From Nitrospira_D sp019636945 (GTDB lineage Bacteria > Nitrospirota > Nitrospiria > Nitrospirales > Nitrospiraceae), in the NCBI RefSeq assembly GCF_047338595.1, contig NZ_JBLFBO010000002.1:186001-250000 (forward strand): 64,000 bases of DNA, in the 5' to 3' direction. Both the position numbers and the translations under genes were made by a program. Positions 57,313 through 64,000 of the stretch are shown in pieces. Numbering within the stretch: the first letter of the stretch is position 1; each line of letters starts with the position of its first letter. The notes under the pieces were generated by a model. The model was not told the origin of the DNA. It searched no databases and saw only the letters and a list, made by a program, of their open reading frames with translations.

Positions 57313-60300
57313 TCATGAACGGGCGATGCTACAGCCCTTCTTCTCCACACGTTCCTCGATCCACCGATACAACACCGGCATGACAATCAAGGTCAACAGG
57401 GTCGATGAAACCAATCCGCCGATCACGACGGTCGCCAGCGGCCGTTGAATTTCCGAACCAGGCCCGCTTGCCAACAACAGCGGCGTCAGTCCCAACGCGG
57501 CCACCATTGCCGTCATCAAGATCGGACGAAGCCGACGGACCATGCCGGTCATCACCGCCTCATCCAAGGGCAGCCCCTGTTGTCGCAACTGATTGATATA
57601 GGCGATCTTTACCACTCCGTTGAGGACCGCCACACCGAACAGTGCAATGAACCCAACGGACGCTGGAACCGATAGATAGAGTCCCCCGATCAACAGCGCG
57701 ACAAAACCACCGACCATCGCAAAAGGGATCGCGAGGAGGATCAGCACCGCCTGCCTGACATTCCTGAAGGTCAGGTACAACAGCAGAAAAATCAGGCCAA
57801 TGACCACCGGAACCACGATTGCTAGACGAGCCATCGCCCGCTGCTGATTTTCGAATTGCCCTCCCCAGGTCACATAGTACCCAGGCGGCAATTGCACTAG
57901 ACCGGCCACAGCCCCCTGAGCCTCCTCCACGGCCCCGACCAGATCTCTCCCCACCACGTTCGCCTCAATGACCACTCTGCGGCTGGCCTGTTCACGGCTG
58001 ATCTGGGCCGGACCTTCCACGATTTGGATATCGGCCAACTCCCGCAGAGGGATCCGAGCACCGTCCTGTGCCGTCACCCAAAGCGCCTTGATCGACTCGA
58101 CATCGTTCCGTCTGTCATCGGGAAACCGCACCACGATGGGAAATCGCCGTTGCCCTTCAAAGACATCTCCGGCACGGATCCCGGCACCGACAGCTTCAAT
58201 CACCTCCGTGAGGTTGGCCACATTGATGCCATGACGCGCCACCTTGGATCGATCGACGTCGAGCTTCAAGTAATACAGTCCCGAAACCTGCTCAACACGG
58301 AGATCGGAGATACCCTTCACTTGCCGCAGCACACGAGCGATCTCCTCGGCCTTCACCCGTAGGACATCGAGGTCGTCTCCGAAAAGCTTGACTGCGACTT
58401 GAGAGCGAACACCAGACACCAGCTCATCCACACGCATCGCAATGGGCTGAGATAACCCAAACACAATGCCAGGGACCTGCCCCAGTCGCTGACGTATCAG
58501 TTGTTCAATCTCACGTTTGCTGCGTGCCTTCCATTCCGATTCAGGCTTGAGCAAGACGTACATGTCGCTCAGCTCCATCCCCATCGGATCCGTCCCTAAC
58601 TCATTGGCACCGGTGCGAGTCACCACCGAACGTACATCCGGAAGCTCCAGCAACACCCGCTCGACCTGTCCAGAGATCTTAAGTGATTCAGTGAGACCGA
58701 TGCTCGGTAGCCGCACCAAATTCACCACGATCGATCCTTCGTCCATGATCGGCACGAACTCCCGTCCAATTAAAGGAATGAGTGCGATGCCCCCGACCAA
58801 CACCATTGCTGCTGCCGTCACAACCACGGGGGTCCGACGAATGGCCGTCTCCAAGAGCTGCCGATACAGTCTCCGTCCCGTGACTAAGGCGTGCCCTTCC
58901 CTTTCCATGGATCGAGGCCGCATGAGAAGAACCGCCAGCACCGGGATGACCGTCATTGAGAGCGCCAGTGAACTCAGGAGAACAATCACCACCGTCAGGG
59001 CCAACGGGATAAACATCTTGCCTTCAATCCCTTGGAGCGCGAGCAAGGGAACGAAGGTCAGCGCGATAATCAATTCCCCGAAGAGGCTTGGGCGGCGCAC
59101 CTCCAGCACGGCACGAAGCACCAGGGGAAGCCGATCCGATACCGCGTCGAACGAGGCATGCTCCTTGGAGTCTTCGCTCAAATGTCGCTCAATATTCTCC
59201 ACCTGCACGATCGCGGCATCGACAATCATCCCGAGGGAAATGGCTAGTCCTCCCAAGGACATCAGATTGGCTGAGAGCCCGACCCGTTGCATGATCAAGA
59301 ACGTAGTCAGCGTGGCAAGCGGTAAGGTCAGGGCGACGACCAGCGCACCGCGCAGATTTCTCAGGAACAGATAGAGGACGAGGACCACAACAACGGCGCC
59401 CTCCAATAAGGCCCGCTCGACCGTGTCGAGCGCCCGGGTCACCAGTTCAATCCGGTCATAGAACGACGTGATCGTGACACCATCCGGCAACAGCCGATTG
59501 ATCACTCCGACCTTCTCCTTCACCGCTGAAACAACTTGTCGGCTGTTTCCCCCTCGTAGCATCACGGCGATGCCTTGCATCACTTCGCCGGTTCCGTCCC
59601 GTGTGACGCCGCCCAAGCGAACAGCATGTCCCAGGCGAACCTCCGCAACGTCCCGCAGGTAGATCGGCGTCCCCTGGCGGGCCGTTACGACAATGCGTTC
59701 CAAATCTTCAGCCGAACGAGCTAGACCCTGGCCATAGATCACCAACTTGTCGCCGCCCCGCTCGATGTAACTGCCGCCGGCATTTTGGTTATTCTCGGTC
59801 ACTGCTGCCTGAACCTGCCGCAGGGTGAGGCCCAGGCTGGTCAAGCGATTGGGGTCCACGAGCACGTCGTATTGTTTTGATAATCCACCCAGAGTGTCGA
59901 CATCCGCCAGCCCTGGTACGGCACGCAGCATTGGACGAATCACCCAATCATGGAGCGTCCGTAATTCCTGAAGACTCTGGGATGGCCCCTCCACAAGGTA
60001 CATGAAGACTTCGCTGAGGCCGGTACTCACGGGCCCCAGGGTAGGATCGGCTCCTGGCGGTAATTGAGAACGGACGCGGACCAGCCGTTCCAAAACCAAC
60101 TGCCGGGCAAAATAGTTATCGACGGCATCCTCAAACACCACCGTAATGACTGAGATCCCGAACCGCGAGACCGATCGAAGTTCCGTTTTCCCAGGCAAGT
60201 TGATCAACTCAATTTCAAGGGGAAACGTGACAAGGCGCTCGATTTCCGGAGGCGCTAAAGACGGAGCACGGGTAATGACTTGGACTTGGACCGGTGTCAC

Positions 60301-60423
60301 ATCAGGAAAGGCATCGATCGGCAGAGAGCGAAATGCGACCGCTCCGCCGATACTCACGCCAAACGCCGCCAGCAGCACGATGACCCGCTGCTCAAGCGAT
60401 GTGCGGATCAGCTGTTCAATCAC
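57313..60423 (-). CDS. HME-RND heavy-metal efflux permease (CzcA/CusA-like)
   Basis: A 1036-residue inner-membrane pump with the HME family start (L-E-Q-R-V-I-V-L-L, P-I-D-A-F-P-D-V-T-P-V-Q-V-Q) and periplasmic segment M-R-V-D-E-L-V-S-G-V-R-S-Q-V-A-V-K-L-F-G typical of CzcA. The helix 4 signature reads A-I-S-L-G-M-I-V-D-A-A-I-V-Q-V-E-N: the later Asp and Glu are kept, but the first Asp of the divalent-metal type is Ser, a state nearer to CusA. Metal choice (Co/Zn/Cd against Cu/Ag) is therefore open; a CopB-like gene nearby favours copper. It overlaps the adaptor gene by four bases. No CzcC channel gene is present. Confidence 0.9.
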   Translation of the reverse strand: MIEQLIRTSLEQRVIVLLAAFGVSIGGAVAFRSLPIDAFPDVTPVQVQVITRAPSLAPPEIERLVTFPLEIELINLPGKTELRSVSRFGISVITVVFEDAVDNYFARQLVLERLVRVRSQLPPGADPTLGPVSTGLSEVFMYLVEGPSQSLQELRTLHDWVIRPMLRAVPGLADVDTLGGLSKQYDVLVDPNRLTSLGLTLRQVQAAVTENNQNAGGSYIERGGDKLVIYGQGLARSAEDLERIVVTARQGTPIYLRDVAEVRLGHAVRLGGVTRDGTGEVMQGIAVMLRGGNSRQVVSAVKEKVGVINRLLPDGVTITSFYDRIELVTRALDTVERALLEGAVVVVLVLYLFLRNLRGALVVALTLPLATLTTFLIMQRVGLSANLMSLGGLAISLGMIVDAAIVQVENIERHLSEDSKEHASFDAVSDRLPLVLRAVLEVRRPSLFGELIIALTFVPLLALQGIEGKMFIPLALTVVIVLLSSLALSMTVIPVLAVLLMRPRSMEREGHALVTGRRLYRQLLETAIRRTPVVVTAAAMVLVGGIALIPLIGREFVPIMDEGSIVVNLVRLPSIGLTESLKISGQVERVLLELPDVRSVVTRTGANELGTDPMGMELSDMYVLLKPESEWKARSKREIEQLIRQRLGQVPGIVFGLSQPIAMRVDELVSGVRSQVAVKLFGDDLDVLRVKAEEIARVLRQVKGISDLRVEQVSGLYYLKLDVDRSKVARHGINVANLTEVIEAVGAGIRAGDVFEGQRRFPIVVRFPDDRRNDVESIKALWVTAQDGARIPLRELADIQIVEGPAQISREQASRRVVIEANVVGRDLVGAVEEAQGAVAGLVQLPPGYYVTWGGQFENQQRAMARLAIVVPVVIGLIFLLLYLTFRNVRQAVLILLAIPFAMVGGFVALLIGGLYLSVPASVGFIALFGVAVLNGVVKIAYINQLRQQGLPLDEAVMTGMVRRLRPILMTAMVAALGLTPLLLASGPGSEIQRPLATVVIGGLVSSTLLTLIVMPVLYRWIEERVEKKGCSIARS

Positions 60424-61637
60424 AGCGGGCCTCCCATAGACATCTGCCCGCGAAGCGCTTCGGATTTGAGCGCGTAACTGCCTTCCGTCACGACCTCATC
60501 ACCGTCCTTCAGTCCGGCCTTGATCGAGACATACTCGTTCGATGACTCCCCGATTGTGACTTCGAGCCATTCAAACTGTCGTAAGCCTCGTGTGACAAAG
60601 ACCATAGTGCGGTTGCCGACCTGCTGCAGTGCAGCGCGCGGTATGGCCAAGACCGATTGCTCCTGCGTGCGTACCGTCACCTCGGCGAACATTTCAGGAC
60701 GTAGCCGCCGGTCTGAGTTGGGAATCTGCAAACGTGCCGTCACCGTCCTCGTGGCCGGATCAATCATGGCGCCGATATAGGTAATAGCGCCCTGAAACAC
60801 CGTATCCGGATAGGCTGCAACTCGAACCTCCACCGCAAGACCGGCTTTCAGCATCCCGATCTGCTGCTCGGGAAAATCAGCCCTGACCCACACAGTGGAG
60901 AGATCCGCCACGGTGAAAAGCGTCTTACTCGAATCGACCACTTCACCGACCGTTGCATTCCGCTCGATGATTTCACCGGAGAAGGGAGCCCGCAGAAACA
61001 CCTGCGCCACTTCGGCATGGGGCAATTGTTCGGCGGACAACCGCTCAATTTCTCGTTCCGCCATACCCAATAAGTGAAGTTTTTCCTCTGCTTCGTAGAG
61101 CTCGGCTTTCGCATTTTCATGCTCGGCCTCACGCCGCTGATATTCGCTGATCCCGATCGCACCCTCGGCCGAGAGCGCTTTGGCCCGTTCAAAGGCCTTT
61201 TCCGCCACCCTCATGGCCGTCCGCCGCTTGCGATATTGCAGCTGAGCCTCACCAAACGCCGGACTATCGAGTAACAGCAGTCGCGCTCCGGATTGTACGC
61301 GATCGCCAAGATTGGCGTAGACAGCAACAATGCGTCCCGGCACTCGTGGACCGAGATGGGCCAACCGGTTCTCATTGGGCAAAATCTTTCCTCCCTGCGC
61401 CTTCAGCGACATTCGCATGGCGCGGCGGCCCACTTGCTCAGTACGGATCTGTGAGAGCAGTAAACTCCCGTCCGGCAGCTCAATCACACCGGCTTGAGCC
61501 GCAAGCGGTATCGCTTGCGAGGGTCTCTTCTGCGTCTCATCCTGTGCCGGCTGGCACGAGGCGGATACGGCAGCAATCGTGATGGCGACAGCAAACCGCA
61601 CAATACATTCCGGCGAGATCGCCTTCCTGGAAGCCAT
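60420..61637 (-). CDS. HME-RND periplasmic adaptor (CzcB/CusB-like)
   Basis: A 405-residue adaptor. The N-terminal signal ends in V-S-A-S-C, so it is probably a lipoprotein. Lipoyl halves are at G-R-I-V-A-V-Y-A-N-L-G-D-R-V near 103 and F-L-R-A-P-F-S-G-E-I near 215, with a helical hairpin between, then beta-barrel and C-terminal domains (G-D-E-V-V-T-E-G-S-Y-A-L-K-S-E, a typical CzcB ending). The N-terminal His-rich metal-binding tail of some CzcB proteins is missing; the gene upstream encodes a separate His-rich protein. It is translationally coupled to the permease. Confidence 0.9.
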   Translation of the reverse strand: MASRKAISPECIVRFAVAITIAAVSASCQPAQDETQKRPSQAIPLAAQAGVIELPDGSLLLSQIRTEQVGRRAMRMSLKAQGGKILPNENRLAHLGPRVPGRIVAVYANLGDRVQSGARLLLLDSPAFGEAQLQYRKRRTAMRVAEKAFERAKALSAEGAIGISEYQRREAEHENAKAELYEAEEKLHLLGMAEREIERLSAEQLPHAEVAQVFLRAPFSGEIIERNATVGEVVDSSKTLFTVADLSTVWVRADFPEQQIGMLKAGLAVEVRVAAYPDTVFQGAITYIGAMIDPATRTVTARLQIPNSDRRLRPEMFAEVTVRTQEQSVLAIPRAALQQVGNRTMVFVTRGLRQFEWLEVTIGESSNEYVSIKAGLKDGDEVVTEGSYALKSEALRGQMSMGGPL

Positions 61638-61718
61638 CTTGGCACCTTTCCTCTCGCCATGGCTCTTCGTCCAAGGCGTGTCTCTAACTATGGGAGATAT
61701 GGCAAGCGAACCAGAAGG

Positions 61719-62162
61719 CTATGCGGAAAGACTGGGCGGACCACGGGAGGAAAGATCGTGAATCAACCCTGGAGGGAAAAACAGAGCACTGGCCTCAGGC
61801 TCTTGTGAAACACGAGGCTCAGGATTCAAAGACACAGCAGACCCGAGCGCATGGGCCTGGCTCAAGAACAAATTGTAAGATTTCCGATCTGAATCAGTCA
61901 GCAGTGAAAACTCGATCTCAAGATGCCGATGCCCCAGTCCGACCAGAGAGGTGCTGACATCGTGTGAATCGGCTGTGAGTGACGAATGGCTCTCCACCTC
62001 ACATTCGAGATCGGGCGACATGACCGTATGGACGGTCCCACCATGGAGATGCCCTGCTCGTCCATGCAGATGATCCGCGTCTGGATGCACATGGAACAAG
62101 GGAACTGCCAGCATCCACAAGGACGTCCAGACCAGGACCATCAGGCGCGACCATGAAAGCAT
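61719..62162 (-). CDS. Exported His-rich protein upstream of the metal pump
   Basis: About 147 residues from ATG 62162 (a GTG at 62183 is possible). A membrane or signal segment (M-V-L-V-W-T-S-L-W-M-L-A-V-P) is followed at once by a histidine cluster, H-V-H-P-D-A-D-H-L-H-G and H-L-H-G-G-T-V-H, and later H-R-H. This is a likely periplasmic metal-binding or sensing segment. It sits 81 bp before the adaptor gene in the same direction, so a role as metallochaperone or sensor for the pump is inferred. No family is recognised with certainty. Confidence 0.65.
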   Translation of the reverse strand: MLSWSRLMVLVWTSLWMLAVPLFHVHPDADHLHGRAGHLHGGTVHTVMSPDLECEVESHSSLTADSHDVSTSLVGLGHRHLEIEFSLLTDSDRKSYNLFLSQAHALGSAVSLNPEPRVSQEPEASALFFPPGLIHDLSSRGPPSLSA

Positions 62163-62274
62163 AGTACAGCCTAATCGTTTCACTGTATGAGGCTAGCACA
62201 ATTACCCCTGTCCATCAATTGAGGAGCTTTTGCTTGTCCGCCACATTCGAGATAATGTCTGCAGCAACTCCTTC

Positions 62275-63498
62275 ATGAGAAACCGTATGCCTCCTCCTCT
62301 ACCGTCAGGCCAAACCAACCAGCGCCTCCCAACCGGGATCTGGGCACTCGGGTTCGTCAGTCTCATGATGGACGTCTCATCAGAGATGATCCATAGCCTG
62401 CTCCCTCTGTTCATGGTCACAACCCTCGGGACAAGTGCCACTGCCGTGGGCATGGTCGAAGGCTTGGCCGAATCTCTCGCGCTAATGGTGAAAGTCTTTT
62501 CCGGCATGCTCAGCGACTATCTGGGAAAGAGAAAGGCGCTCGCTGTTTTTGGCTATGCCTTGGGAGCCATGACAAAGCCATTGTTTGCCTTGGCCTCCAG
62601 CCTTGACATGGTCCTTACCGCCCGTCTCATGGATCGGATCGGCAAGGGCATCCGTGGCGCACCTCGAGATGCACTTGTTGCTGATATCGCCCCACCCCAG
62701 CTTCGTGGCGCAGCCTTTGGTCTGCGGCAGACGCTGGATACGGTCGGGGCCTTCCTTGGCCCGCTTGCGGCAACCAGTCTGATGGTGCTCTGGGCCGACG
62801 ACTTCCGCGCCGTCTTTTGGATGGCAGTGATTCCCGGCGTCATGTCGGTCGCACTTTTGTTGTTCGGTGTTCAGGAACCGGCGACTCGACAGAATTACGG
62901 CAGGGTTAACCCGATTCGCTGGGAAAACCTTTTCCGTTTAGGTCAGGCCTATTGGTGGGTGGTCGGGATCGGAGCCGTCTTCACCCTTGCCCGATTCAGC
63001 GAGGCCTTCCTTGTGCTTCGTGCGCAACTTGGAGGCATTCCCCTCGCACTAACCCCGCTCATCATGGTCGCGATGAATCTGGTCTATGCCGGCTCGGCCT
63101 ACCCATTTGGTAAACTCTCTGACCGCATGAGCCACACGAAATTGCTTATGCTTGGCCTGATCATCCTGATCGGAGCGGACGTGGTCTTAGCCCTTGGCGG
63201 TCATTGGAGCATGATGCTCTTGGGTGTGTGCCTATGGGGCCTGCACATGGGCATCACACAGGGCCTCCTCGCGACAATGGTCGCCGACACGGCGCCGGCT
63301 GATTTGCGTGGGACCGCCTACGGCCTGTTCAACCTGGCAAGCGGACTGGCCGTACTCGTCGCCAGTGTTCTCGCAGGTCTTCTGTGGGATCGACTCGGCG
63401 CACCAGCAACCTTCTATGCCGGTGCAGTTTTCTGTGGGCTCGCGATATTCGGCTTGGCTCTGCGTCCGGTGTGCGTTCAACCCGTTAGCTCTCGCTGA
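62275..63498 (+). CDS. Major facilitator superfamily transporter
   Basis: About 407 residues with twelve hydrophobic segments. It has the MFS loop 2-3 motif G-M-L-S-D-Y-L-G-K-R-K near residue 80, a second half copy G-K-L-S-D-R-M-S near 285, and R-G-A-P-R-D-A-L-V in the centre. The start may be ATG 62275 or 62287; the frame is open further but no ribosome binding site is well spaced. The substrate is not evident. It is divergent from the His-rich/czcBA unit, and related transporters occur near metal-resistance genes, so a resistance role is possible. Confidence 0.85.
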   Translation: MRNRMPPPLPSGQTNQRLPTGIWALGFVSLMMDVSSEMIHSLLPLFMVTTLGTSATAVGMVEGLAESLALMVKVFSGMLSDYLGKRKALAVFGYALGAMTKPLFALASSLDMVLTARLMDRIGKGIRGAPRDALVADIAPPQLRGAAFGLRQTLDTVGAFLGPLAATSLMVLWADDFRAVFWMAVIPGVMSVALLLFGVQEPATRQNYGRVNPIRWENLFRLGQAYWWVVGIGAVFTLARFSEAFLVLRAQLGGIPLALTPLIMVAMNLVYAGSAYPFGKLSDRMSHTKLLMLGLIILIGADVVLALGGHWSMMLLGVCLWGLHMGITQGLLATMVADTAPADLRGTAYGLFNLASGLAVLVASVLAGLLWDRLGAPATFYAGAVFCGLAIFGLALRPVCVQPVSSR

Positions 63499-63531
63499 CC
63501 AACAATTACGAAGAGTTCTGCCCCCCTCCTC

Positions 63532-64000
63532 TCAAAACCATATCCTCAGGCCGACTACGAATCGTACTTGGCTCGGGTCTCCCCCCTGCCGGCGTACCAA
63601 CGTCGCCGTTTCACCGAAACTGCGGTCGAATGACACCCCGATATAAGGAGCGAATTCTCGCCGAATTTCGTAACGCAGGCGAGCCCCAAACTCAAGATTG
63701 TTCAGCCCCGAACCGGTCGTAAACTCTTCGACTTTTTGGATAGCCAGATTGGTTTCGAATCGCCCTTGAAGGATCAGTCGTTGCGTGAGCAGAAAGTCTT
63801 TTGTATAGGATAATCGAGCTGAAACAGCACCACGCTGATCAATAAACAGAGCAGATTCGAACTCATAATTATAGGGGACAATTCCCTGTAGCCCGATCAC
63901 CCCCATACCACGCGCCACATTCCCACCACGAAACGACTGGGTTTCCATTCGGCCACCAACCTGAATATCGTAGTGCTTCCAGACAAACCGGCCATAGAGC
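63532..64000 (-). CDS. copB: CopB-like copper resistance outer-membrane protein, C-terminal part
   Basis: The last 155 or so codons of a gene entering from the right edge. The chain is made of alternating amphipathic strands: Y-E-F-E-S-A-L-F-I-D, A-R-L-S-Y-T-K-D-F-L-L-T-Q-R, L-E-F-G-A-R-L-R-Y-E-I-R-R-E-F-A-P-Y-I-G-V, ending in Phe as outer-membrane barrels do. These segments are characteristic of CopB, a periplasm-facing outer-membrane protein of copper resistance (cop/pco) operons. The N-terminal Met/His-rich half is outside the window. Confidence 0.88.
   Translation of the reverse strand, partial: LYGRFVWKHYDIQVGGRMETQSFRGGNVARGMGVIGLQGIVPYNYEFESALFIDQRGAVSARLSYTKDFLLTQRLILQGRFETNLAIQKVEEFTTGSGLNNLEFGARLRYEIRREFAPYIGVSFDRSFGETATLVRRQGGDPSQVRFVVGLRIWF

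Noticed and set aside
1..64000. tRNA, rRNA, CRISPR arrays and insertion sequences
   Set aside because: No cloverleaf, rRNA-like stretch, regularly spaced repeats or transposase was recognised by reading; a dedicated search could still find a divergent tRNA.

Overview
The window looks like a chromosomal contig of a Gram-negative, aerobic, probably nitrite- or ammonia-oxidising Nitrospira-type bacterium (Nitrospirota). This is an inference from gene content: outer-membrane receptors, TonB, lipoproteins, two RND pumps, hopanoid (HpnA) and carotenoid (CruF-like) genes, many free-standing PilZ proteins, CstA, DUF4331/HupE genes and the DUF1499/FKBP/DUF2914 trio. No rRNA, tRNA, CRISPR array or insertion sequence was seen.

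Layout. 1-1561: start of a division/cell-wall cluster (rsmH-ftsL-ftsI) read leftward from a clear sigma70-type promoter, with no mraZ. 1.7-7 kb: secreted proteins, YajQ, and CstA behind a long inverted repeat. 7-16 kb: four single-domain PilZ proteins surrounding a leftward six-gene operon that reads as 2-aminoethylphosphonate lipid synthesis (split phosphonopyruvate decarboxylase, PhnW-like aminotransferase, PntC-like cytidylyltransferase, CDP-alcohol phosphotransferase, flippase-like protein), with no PEP mutase in the window. 16.5-21.6 kb: broken TetR gene plus an RND pump. 22-30.9 kb: small proteins, including a SpeD homologue with an altered active-site motif, zinc-ribbon proteins and a secreted 572-residue protein whose signal peptide is cut by an A-run indel. 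31.3-35 kb: terpenoid operon (ispA-hpnA-cruF-like) and membrane proteins. 36.4-40.6 kb: secreted metalloprotease followed by a free-standing copy of its pro-domain, then a histidine-kinase-like protein lacking its histidine.

41.9-52.8 kb is the most coherent system. It holds nikR plus a TonB receptor, then lipoprotein-DUF4331-TonB-TPR-HupE. The second block is flanked on both sides by paralogous ECF sigma/cupin anti-sigma pairs that point outward from a shared promoter-like sequence on the left and rightward on the right. I read it as a sigma-factor-controlled metal (probably nickel) acquisition system whose DUF4331 and TPR parts have no assigned role. 52.9-55.5 kb is an AT-rich accessory patch with a mobile mystery A/B (HTH + Fic) pair and a frameshifted AbiV gene. 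55.8-64 kb: HtrA protease, a CzcBA/CusBA-like metal pump with a His-rich protein, an MFS carrier and the end of a CopB-like gene.

Several single-base disruptions (TetR, the 30.9 kb signal peptide, AbiV) recur. Two of them lie in A-runs, so they may be sequencing errors or slippage sites. Gene starts below were moved from the longest open frame whenever a ribosome binding site, signal peptide or stop/start overlap decided it.
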